From Patescibacteria group bacterium (lineage in GTDB: Bacteria; Patescibacteriota; Minisyncoccia; Phycocordibacterales; SBAW01), in NCBI GenBank assembly GCA_028866155.1, contig JAGWIT010000034.1:1-10303 (forward strand): a DNA stretch of 10,303 bases, in the 5' to 3' direction. The first letter of the stretch is position 1. Each line of letters begins with the position of its first letter. The notes beneath the pieces were generated by a model. It was not told the origin of the DNA, did not search any database, and worked only from the letters and a program-made list of their open reading frames with translations. Made by a program: the position numbers and the translations under genes. Below are positions 5,015-10,303 of this stretch, in pieces.

Positions 5015-6499
5015 TTAGGCGAACCCCGGGAAGAAGTCCGTCTTTATTTTAAACCGCGACACGCCCATGCCGGTGAGCGTGTGTTTAAACGCATCGACCA
5101 TGCTGTGCGGGCCCGATATGTAGAACGTGCGTTCGCGGTAGTCGGGCACTTCCTGCGCAATGAGCTTGGCGTCGATGAGGCTGCCCGTGGCATACACCGT
5201 TTTGATGCCGAGCTCGTCCTGCGCGCGGTCAAAGATATCTTTGTACGCGATGTCGGCGGCCGTTTTGTTGGCGTAGAGCATCGTCACCGGTCGCGCCTCT
5301 TTGATATCGAGCAGGTAGCGAACCATGCTGCGAAACGGCGTTACGCCGATGCCGCCGGCAATGAAGACCAATTTTTTATTCTTATCCTTCGGCAATACAA
5401 AACCGCCCGCGAGGTGCGCGGCGGATATCTTGTCGCCGGGCTTCATGCTGGCGAGCGCGCGCTTAAAAGTGCTCGACGGATTGTAGAATTTGACGCCGAG
5501 CCGCACATTGCTTTCAGTTGGCGCCGAGGCAATGGTGAAGTAGCGGCGGTTGCCGCGGTCGTCTGGGTAGTGGTGCCCCAAGGTCCACTCCAAATATTGT
5601 CCGGGGCGAAACTTGAATGTGCGGTCTGGAGTGAAGACAAAATCATACGCGTCGGCGGCGGCCTGCTCGATGCCGGTTAAGGTCAGCATATAGCGGCCCT
5701 TGGGGCTCACGAGGTAGGAAAACACGTTGCCGGCAAGCAGTGCCAGCTCCGGCGTCAGATAAAAGCCGCCGATGTGGATGTTGGGCGCGAACAAAAATCC
5801 GACCATCGCGCCGTAGAGCACGCGCAGTAGGCGGTTGGGCGGCGTGGTCAAGGGCTCGGTGAGCATCACAAACGCAAGAAAAAAGAACGACGAATGCAAA
5901 ATGGTTTGGACGACCGGCGTCAGATAATCGGCCGAACCGGATGTCGCGACAATAGTGATGAGCGACACTGCGGCAAAACTGCCGACCAGGTCGAACCGCC
6001 GGATCTTGCGCACCACGAGCAACCCGCCGACCAGCACAATGGGCAGGAGCGCGAGGTTGCCGCCGACCCACCACGTGGCCGGCTCGCCCAAGACAAGCGC
6101 GGTGAGCGCGACCGCGAGCGCCGCGGGGTTGAAGATATGTTTTTTGCCGATAGCGAGCAGATACTTTGACGCCATCGCCCACACGGAGGCGAAGATAAGG
6201 AAGCCGACGCCCGTGCGGTCGGTGGCCACGACCGGCGAAATTATCAGCACTAAAATAAGCGCCGTGATATACACCGATTCGATGTTCGTCGCGGCCTCGA
6301 ACACCTTTGCAAATATCCAGTTGGTCGCCCAGCACACCGCCACAATAAGCAATGTCGAGAACGCGATAGCGGTCGGATCGTAGGGTAGAAGGCCGAAAAA
6401 CCCGAAAACAAACGCGGCAAAGACAAGCGCCACGAGGTAGTAGAGCACCAAGCGGTACATCGTGACGCGGTTGAGCAGATTGTCGACGAACTGGAGCAT
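5015..6499 (-). CDS. NqrB/RnfD-type membrane domain fused to FAD/NAD(P)H reductase
   Basis: Membrane flavoprotein of 494 residues. Residues 15-265 hold about ten helices of the NQR2/RnfD/RnfE type, with the family's NPA motif in KHIFNPAALAVAL (120-132), VGGLLVVRKIRRFDL (157-171) and AFVMLTEPLTTP (209-220) matching the RnfD GG-L--R and FM-TDP elements. Residues 275-494 are a ferredoxin-reductase-like module: FRPGQY (297-302) and RRYFTIASAP (318-327) bind FAD, AGGIGVTPFRSM (381-392) binds NAD(P)H, SGPHSM (462-467) is the usual CGPxxM with serine in place of cysteine, and DFFPGF (488-493) ends it. No 2Fe-2S domain is attached. The loop after the NPA helix is very short and lacks the SGAT flavinylation site of true RnfD/NqrB. 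It probably moves electrons from NAD(P)H across the membrane. The ATG overlaps the stop of the FMN-protein gene (TAATG). Confidence 0.9.
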   Translation of the reverse strand: MLQFVDNLLNRVTMYRLVLYYLVALVFAAFVFGFFGLLPYDPTAIAFSTLLIVAVCWATNWIFAKVFEAATNIESVYITALILVLIISPVVATDRTGVGFLIFASVWAMASKYLLAIGKKHIFNPAALAVALTALVLGEPATWWVGGNLALLPIVLVGGLLVVRKIRRFDLVGSFAAVSLITIVATSGSADYLTPVVQTILHSSFFFLAFVMLTEPLTTPPNRLLRVLYGAMVGFLFAPNIHIGGFYLTPELALLAGNVFSYLVSPKGRYMLTLTGIEQAAADAYDFVFTPDRTFKFRPGQYLEWTLGHHYPDDRGNRRYFTIASAPTESNVRLGVKFYNPSSTFKRALASMKPGDKISAAHLAGGFVLPKDKNKKLVFIAGGIGVTPFRSMVRYLLDIKEARPVTMLYANKTAADIAYKDIFDRAQDELGIKTVYATGSLIDAKLIAQEVPDYRERTFYISGPHSMVDAFKHTLTGMGVSRFKIKTDFFPGFA

Positions 6500-7056
6500 T
6501 AGTTTTTAGCCTGCGCGAGCGCGGAGCTGAGCGACTGGACGAACGCCTGGCTGGTATCGGTGGCGCCCGAAACACCGTCGACGTTGGCGCTTTGCGCGCT
6601 AATAGCCTCGCTCTTGAGCTGGGGCATCGCCTGGCTGTTGATGTAGCGCGACGTACTGCGGTCACTCGGATATTGCAAAAAATTTACCGCAACCAGCTTG
6701 CCGCCTTGCACGAGCGCTTGCACCTCTACCGTGCCGTAGTAGGCATCGGCGGATGAGCCGGTGTAGGTGCCGTCGGCATACTGGCCCGCGGGTTTAGGGG
6801 CGGGTGCCGGCGTTGGTGTTGGTGTTGGTGCGGGTTTCGGAGTTGGAATTGGCACGGGCACGGGTGTAGGTGTAGGTGTAGGTGTAGGTGTCGCAGGGGT
6901 CGCAGGGGTCGCAGGGGTCGCGATTGAAACCTGCATCGTTTGCAATGAGCTCGCCAAAGGTGTTGCGGCGCTTGCCGAGCCACCGCCGATGTATTGGTAT
7001 GCAACGTATGCCGCAGAAGCGACAAATACAGCTGCCGAGAGGACGAATTTCTTCAT
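6499..7056 (-). CDS. Extracytoplasmic FMN-binding domain protein on a Pro-rich stalk
   Basis: A 185-residue exported or anchored flavoprotein. Order: hydrophobic signal/anchor (about 4-21), a low-complexity stalk of Ala-Thr-Pro, Thr-Pro and Pro-Val/Ala repeats (about 46-90), then an FMN_bind domain (PF04205 type) at 91-185. The domain opens GQYADGTYTGSSADAYYGTV and has the family pattern YYGTVEVQALVQGGKLVAVN, then the acceptor motif DGVSGATDTS (160-169), in which T166 should carry FMN attached by an ApbE transferase. The flavin would sit outside the membrane, with the stalk setting its distance. It overlaps the reductase-fusion gene by one base, so the two products are probably made together as donor and acceptor. 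A GATACC hexamer 5 nt before the ATG is a weak promoter hint in the 53-nt gap after the anti-sigma gene. No Shine-Dalgarno is seen. Confidence 0.92.
   Translation of the reverse strand: MKKFVLSAAVFVASAAYVAYQYIGGGSASAATPLASSLQTMQVSIATPATPATPATPTPTPTPTPVPVPIPTPKPAPTPTPTPAPAPKPAGQYADGTYTGSSADAYYGTVEVQALVQGGKLVAVNFLQYPSDRSTSRYINSQAMPQLKSEAISAQSANVDGVSGATDTSQAFVQSLSSALAQAKN
6815..6917. repeat. Tandem microsatellites inside the FMN-protein stalk
   Basis: On the plus strand: two exact GGTGTT units at 6815-6826 followed by a variant, four exact GGTGTA units plus one variant at 6863-6892, and three exact copies of the 9-mer TCGCAGGGG at 6891-6917. All unit lengths are multiples of three and encode TP or ATP repeats, so changes in copy number would lengthen or shorten the stalk without breaking the frame. 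Confidence 0.9.
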
Positions 7057-7109
7057 GATAGGGTATCGATTTTAGAGAGTACCTGTTTGGTACACCGCCG
7101 GCTGGCGCT

Positions 7110-7829
7110 TTATTTCACCGTTGCGCGGGGGGCAAACTTTTCTATGCCATAGGCGTTCACTCCCCCTTCTCCCTTGTCGCCAGCTACATACAAGCGCTCG
7201 CCCACATACAATGTGGCGACGTTAAAGCCGGGCGGGAGCATGATGGTCGAGGTGCCGTCATCGGTATCGCGGTCGCCGTCGTTGTGCGCAATGACCACCG
7301 CATTGCCTTGTATTGAAGATATGACACCGCGATAGATGCCCTGCTCCTCGTGCGAGTCGTGTATGTCTTCGTACAGAGGCCCCAGTACCGGCAGCTCATT
7401 GTTGTCGGCGACGCTAAGCAACACAGAGTGCAGGGGTGTAGCGCTGATAAGCACGCCGGCGGCCACGACGACCGCAAGCGCACCAAGAACTATCTCAAGC
7501 ATGGGTATTCGGTAGCCGAATTTAAAATAGCGCAGCACATAGTCGAGCGCGAAGATGAGCGCGAGCGTGAGCAACAGCGACCACCACGGGAAGAGCGTGA
7601 TAAAAGTTAGCACTCCGCGCCCGCCGAACCCCAGCAGGAACTGCTCGCCGCTTTCGTGGATGCTAAAAAAGACAAAGCTCAGCACGAACATCGCCAGCGC
7701 GAGCGCCGCTATCGCAACAAACGCGGCCAGCGCCAAACGGGCGATAAAATAAAGGCGCGGGCGCATCGAAACTTCGCCCTTGCGAATTTTTTGCAGCACG
7801 CTTGCTTTGAGGTCAGTTTCGTTCAACAT
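7110..7829 (-). CDS. Membrane anti-sigma-like protein with extracytoplasmic beta domain
   Basis: Three-helix membrane protein of 239 residues. A short cytoplasmic N-terminus (1-27, MLNETDLKASVLQKIRKGEV) is followed by helices at about 28-55, 72-98 and 108-131 and an exported C-terminal domain. The latter, about 160-233, reads as a small beta barrel (YRGVISSIQGNAVVIA ... TIMLPPGFNVATLYVGERLYVAGD ... VNAYGIEKF) of OB-like character with an acidic DGDRDTDDG loop that could bind a cation. I see no ZAS-type HXXXCXXC zinc motif. The anti-sigma assignment rests on position: its start codon lies 17 nt inside the sigma-factor gene, so expression is coupled one to one, the classic arrangement of ECF sigma and membrane regulator. 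The cytoplasmic N-terminus would be the part that holds the sigma factor. It might instead be a structural membrane protein. Confidence 0.7.
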   Translation of the reverse strand: MLNETDLKASVLQKIRKGEVSMRPRLYFIARLALAAFVAIAALALAMFVLSFVFFSIHESGEQFLLGFGGRGVLTFITLFPWWSLLLTLALIFALDYVLRYFKFGYRIPMLEIVLGALAVVVAAGVLISATPLHSVLLSVADNNELPVLGPLYEDIHDSHEEQGIYRGVISSIQGNAVVIAHNDGDRDTDDGTSTIMLPPGFNVATLYVGERLYVAGDKGEGGVNAYGIEKFAPRATVK

Positions 7830-8373
7830 ATTTTTTCAGCGCTTCGCGCGCTCGGCGCAGCCTCACCCCCACGGTGCCGACGGGGACCTGGAGAATATCG
7901 GCGATCTCCTGATAGCTCTGCTCTTCAAGATAATACAAAATTATAACTTCTCGGTAGGCCGGCGTGAGCGCATCAAGCCCTTTGTTTATGAGCGATTGCA
8001 TCTGCGCGCGCTCCTCATCGCCGCCCGGGTCCATTTCATACGACGGGTGCGCGAACACCGCGTCGAGGTCGAGATAGACGAGCGGGTCGCGCTTTTTGCG
8101 GCGGATTTCGTTGACGAACGCGTTGTGGGCTATGCGGTATATCCATGGAGAGAACTTGCGCGTCGCATCAAAGCTTTGCATGTTCTGATACGCTTTTATA
8201 AAAACATCCTGCACGACGTCGACAATGTGCTCATCGTGGGACAAAAACCGCCTGCCGTAGCGCAGGAGCTTGGCCTGGTATCTGTCCATTAATACACCGA
8301 ACGCCTCCTGATTATTTCCCTGCACCAGCGCGGCCAAAGCTTCGTCACTCCGGCTGTCCTCGGGCGTCGTCAT
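7813..8373 (-). CDS. ECF-type sigma-70 factor
   Basis: RNA polymerase sigma factor of the extracytoplasmic-function type with only regions 2 and 4. The ATG at 8373 gives 186 residues (a TTG just before it gives 187). Region 2 spans about 20-92: EAFGVLMDRYQAKLLRYGRR, then VVQDVFIKAYQNM (core binding) and FSPWIYRIAHNAFVNEIRRKKR (-10 recognition). A short acidic linker (DLDAVFAHPSYEMDPGGDEE) leads to region 4 at about 130-185, with LTPAYREVIILYYLEEQSYQEIADIL and the helix-turn-helix PVGTVGVRLRRAREALKKYV (-35 recognition). It opens the minus-strand gene run and overlaps the anti-sigma-like gene by 17 nt. A TATACT hexamer ends 6 nt before the ATG, with no Shine-Dalgarno, which points to a leaderless mRNA. 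Which ECF group it belongs to cannot be told by eye. Confidence 0.95.
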   Translation of the reverse strand: MTTPEDSRSDEALAALVQGNNQEAFGVLMDRYQAKLLRYGRRFLSHDEHIVDVVQDVFIKAYQNMQSFDATRKFSPWIYRIAHNAFVNEIRRKKRDPLVYLDLDAVFAHPSYEMDPGGDEERAQMQSLINKGLDALTPAYREVIILYYLEEQSYQEIADILQVPVGTVGVRLRRAREALKKYVERN

Positions 8374-8379
8374 CAAAGC

Positions 8380-8385
8380 AGTATA
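8380..8385 (-). promoter_or_regulatory. Candidate -10 element of the sigma-factor operon
   Basis: TATACT (five of six to TATAAT) on the minus strand, 6 nt before the ATG at 8373. A TTTCAA hexamer 18 nt upstream is a poor -35. I see no ECF-type GGAAC -35, so housekeeping sigma rather than self-activation is suggested. Confidence 0.55.
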
Positions 8386-8432
8386 CGCTTGTGCGCAAAA
8401 TTATTGAAATAAAGTCCGTCTTGAGAGTGTAG

Positions 8433-8438
8433 TATAGG
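8433..8438 (+). promoter_or_regulatory. Candidate -10 element of glutamate dehydrogenase
   Basis: TATAGG, then TACTAT, then the ATG at 8445: the same 6 nt gap as in neighbouring genes, with no Shine-Dalgarno. The hexamer sits in the centre of an inverted repeat TAGTA-TAGG-TACTA (8430-8443), which could also be an operator. The divergent sigma promoter is about 50 nt away. Confidence 0.45.
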
Positions 8439-8444
8439 TACTAT

Positions 8445-9659
8445 ATGTCGGCCAATCCATTTGAGAGCGCGCTGCACCAGCTTAAGCGTGTGAACGCGGT
8501 GCGGGCGTTTAACGCCGACCTGCTCGCGAGGCTGTCCGTGCCCGAGCGCGAAGTGCGCGTCTCCATTCCCGTGAAGATGGATGGCGGCTCAATCCACGTG
8601 TTTGAAGGCTACCGTGTCCAGCATTCGAGTGTGCGCGGGCCGTACAAAGGCGGCATCCGCTTCCACGAAAACGCAAATATCGACGAGGTTCGCGCGCTCG
8701 CATTTTGGATGACGCTCAAGTGCGCGGTTGCCAATTTGCCGATGGGAGGAGGCAAAGGAGGCGTCGTGGCGGATCCTAAAAAATTGTCAAAAACAGAACT
8801 CGAGCGCCTCTCGCGCGGCTTTGTGGAGCGCCTCTACCCAGTGCTGGGGCCCACGGTCGACGTGCCCGCCCCCGACGTCAACACGACGCCCGAAATAATG
8901 GCGTGGATGAGCGACGAGTATGCAAAACTCACGGGCGACACAAGCGGCGCCGCTTTTACCGGCAAGCCGCTGAGCCATGGCGGCTCTGAAGGCCGGTCCT
9001 TGGCGACCGGCATGGGCGGCTATTTCGTATTTGAAGCGCTCAAGCAGGAGGCCTCCCTGCCCGCATCCGCCTCGGTGCTTATCCAGGGCATGGGCAATGT
9101 CGGCGGCAACGCCGCAAAAATTTTTGAGTCGCATGGTCATCGCATCATCGCCATCTCCGACTCGCATGGCGGCGTCTGCAATGAGAAGGGTCTCAACATC
9201 GCCGAGGTCGAAGCATATAAAAAAGAACACGCCACGCTCAAAGGCTTCCCCGGCGGAAAAAACATTTCGAACGCCGAACTGCTCGAGCTTCCCTGCGATG
9301 TCCTCATACCGTCGGCGCTCGAGCATCAGATAACCAAAGCAAACGCCGCCCGCATCAATGCAAAAATGGTGCTTGAGCTGGCCAACGGCCCCACCACTCC
9401 CGAAGCCGATGACATGTTATTTGAGCGCGGCATCGTGGTTGTGCCCGACATCCTTGCCAACGCCGGCGGCGTTATCGTCTCGACGTTTGAATGGGAGCAC
9501 AATCTCAAGGGCGAACACTGGACGGAACAAATAGTTTTTGAAAAGTTGCAAAAAATCCTTTCTCAACAAGCTGAAATCATTTTCAAATATTCAAAAGATC
9601 TCAAAACCGACTTGCGGCGGGGCGCTTTTGCGGTCGCGCTCGAGCGGCTGGACATATAA
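8445..9659 (+). CDS. gdhA: Glutamate dehydrogenase
   Basis: Cytoplasmic enzyme for the reversible NAD(P)-dependent oxidative deamination of glutamate to 2-oxoglutarate and ammonia, linking nitrogen and carbon metabolism. The 404-residue product shows the whole family set: substrate site GPYKGGIRFH (65-74, K68), K92 in FWMTLKCAVANLPM, the catalytic-lysine loop GGGKGGV (101-107, K104), catalytic D144 in DVPAPDVNT, and the Rossmann motif QGMGNVGGNAA (214-224). The C-terminal LANGPTTPEAD and DILANAGGVIVSTFEWEHN segments are also typical. Length is slightly below the usual 410-450. Cofactor preference is unresolved: D239 at the end of the second beta strand hints at NAD but is not decisive. It is the only plus-strand gene here, divergent from the sigma operon, and its TAA lies 1 nt from the stop of the convergent SDR gene. 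Expression is probably leaderless. Confidence 0.97.
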   Translation: MSANPFESALHQLKRVNAVRAFNADLLARLSVPEREVRVSIPVKMDGGSIHVFEGYRVQHSSVRGPYKGGIRFHENANIDEVRALAFWMTLKCAVANLPMGGGKGGVVADPKKLSKTELERLSRGFVERLYPVLGPTVDVPAPDVNTTPEIMAWMSDEYAKLTGDTSGAAFTGKPLSHGGSEGRSLATGMGGYFVFEALKQEASLPASASVLIQGMGNVGGNAAKIFESHGHRIIAISDSHGGVCNEKGLNIAEVEAYKKEHATLKGFPGGKNISNAELLELPCDVLIPSALEHQITKANAARINAKMVLELANGPTTPEADDMLFERGIVVVPDILANAGGVIVSTFEWEHNLKGEHWTEQIVFEKLQKILSQQAEIIFKYSKDLKTDLRRGAFAVALERLDI

Positions 9660-9660
9660 C

Positions 9661-10303
9661 TCACGCCAACAGCACCCCGCCGTCGACCACCACTTGCGAG
9701 CCGGTCATATAGCTCGAGAGGTCGGATGCAAGAAACAGCGCGACTTTGCCGATGTCGTCGGGCTCGCCCATGCGGTGCATGGGTATCTTGTCGATGAACG
9801 GCTTCATCACCTTTTCCAAATCCTCAGCACGCATTTTCCCCGCGCCGGTGCCGGGGGTGCTGACACTGCCCGGCGCGATGGCATTGACCCAAATCTTGTG
9901 CGGCGCAAGCTCAAGCGCGATATTTTTAGTGAAGCCCCATACGCCGTGCTTTGAGGCATCATAGGTCGCGAGGCCGACCATCGACGGATGAATCGCGTCT
10001 ATGGATGTGATGTTTATTATTTTTCCTCCCCTGCCCTGTAAAATCATCCGTGCGGCGGCGGCTTTGGTGGCAAGAAACACGCCCTTGAGATTTATCGCAA
10101 TAATTTTGTCGAACTCTTTTTCACTCATCTGCATCACGGGGACGTTGGGATAAATGCCGGCGTCATTGACCAAGATATCAATGCCGCCAAAGGTCGTGAC
10201 CGCGAACTGAGCCATGCTCTCAACTTCCGCCGCATTGGACATATCGGCTGCGACCGCGGCGACTTTCCATCCTTTGGCAACAAGCTTCGCGGCCGCCTCA
10301 TCG
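9661..10303 (-). CDS. Short-chain dehydrogenase/reductase, 5' end outside window
   Basis: Classical SDR, an NAD(P)-dependent oxidoreductase; it resembles FabG and glucose-1-dehydrogenase-like members, but the substrate cannot be inferred. The open frame continues to the window edge, upstream of the first internal ATG at 10242: the codons before it read DEAAAKLVAKGWKVAAVAAD, which is normal SDR sequence, so the true start and the TGxxxGxG cofactor loop lie beyond 10303. Visible motifs: DILVNDAGIYPN (NNAG element with Asp), IINITSIDA (catalytic Ser), YDASKHG (catalytic Tyr and Lys), NAIAPGSVSTPGTG, and the C-terminal end SSYMTGSQVVVDGGVLLA. The visible 213 residues suggest about 250 in all. It ends with TGA, 1 nt from the glutamate dehydrogenase stop, so the two transcripts must overlap at their 3' ends. 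Confidence 0.93.
   Translation of the reverse strand, partial: DEAAAKLVAKGWKVAAVAADMSNAAEVESMAQFAVTTFGGIDILVNDAGIYPNVPVMQMSEKEFDKIIAINLKGVFLATKAAAARMILQGRGGKIINITSIDAIHPSMVGLATYDASKHGVWGFTKNIALELAPHKIWVNAIAPGSVSTPGTGAGKMRAEDLEKVMKPFIDKIPMHRMGEPDDIGKVALFLASDLSSYMTGSQVVVDGGVLLA

Noticed and set aside
5643..6665. Long minus-strand frame of 340 codons overlapping the reductase fusion and FMN-protein genes
   Set aside because: Arg/Ala/Pro-rich product caused by GC-rich codons in a shifted frame; the overlapping genes have clear domains and motifs.
6815..6917. CRISPR-like array
   Set aside because: Units are 6-9 bp, directly adjacent and without spacers; they are coding microsatellites.
6767..7075. 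Plus-strand Gly/Val-repeat protein
   Set aside because: It is the antisense reading of the TP-repeat stalk of the FMN-binding protein; repetitive codons keep it open.
7079..7093. Hairpin GTACC-TGTTT-GGTAC between the anti-sigma-like and FMN-protein genes, as a terminator
   Set aside because: The stem is only 5 bp, mostly not GC-rich, and no T-run follows on the minus strand; it could occur by chance and would split a likely operon.
1..10303. UGA recoded as glycine, as in some CPR lineages
   Set aside because: TGA ends several genes at the expected family length (PCMT, SDR) and no in-frame TGA is needed inside any gene.

Overview
This window is compact bacterial DNA with moderate-to-high GC, short or overlapping gene junctions and ordinary use of TGA as a stop (it ends the PCMT, small SPW-like and SDR genes). 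The gene mix suggests a Patescibacteria/CPR genome, probably Parcubacteria-like: a TrmB regulator with an FTGRDEI-type C-terminal half, small proteins without known families, and several genes with no Shine-Dalgarno but a TATA-type hexamer directly in front of the ATG. That assignment is inference from gene content, not from a marker gene.

Layout. Positions 1-1138 (minus strand) hold a protein-L-isoaspartate methyltransferase, a small basic protein and a 59-residue two-helix membrane protein resembling SPW-repeat proteins. Positions 1337-2029 (minus) hold a polytopic membrane protein of unknown function. Positions 2030-2431 carry no convincing gene but four perfect short stem-loops, one a strong terminator-like hairpin. 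Positions 2432-8373 (minus) are the core of the window: eight tightly packed genes in transcription order ECF sigma factor, membrane anti-sigma-like protein, extracytoplasmic FMN-binding protein, NqrB/RnfD-type membrane domain fused to an FAD/NAD(P)H reductase, two single-helix anchored proteins of unknown function, an EamA/DMT transporter and a TrmB regulator. Divergently, 8445-9659 (plus) encodes glutamate dehydrogenase, which converges with 1 nt to spare on a short-chain dehydrogenase (minus) that runs off the right edge.

How the genes may work together. The reductase fusion should take hydride from NAD(P)H onto FAD on the cytoplasmic side and pass electrons through its membrane half. The adjacent FMN-binding protein carries the DGVSGAT flavinylation motif on a long Pro/Thr/Ala stalk and could accept them outside the membrane. 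The membrane half lacks the flavinylation loop of canonical RnfD/NqrB, so a minimal two-protein extracytoplasmic electron-transfer route is plausible. The sigma/anti-sigma pair directly upstream suggests control by an envelope or redox signal. The two anchored proteins share position and, in one case, linker sequence with the FMN protein and are candidate partners. No ApbE flavin transferase, needed for covalent FMN attachment, lies in the window.

A second pattern: TrmB, the sigma factor, glutamate dehydrogenase and the SPW-like gene each have a TATA-type hexamer ending exactly 6 nt before the ATG. This geometry predicts leaderless mRNAs.
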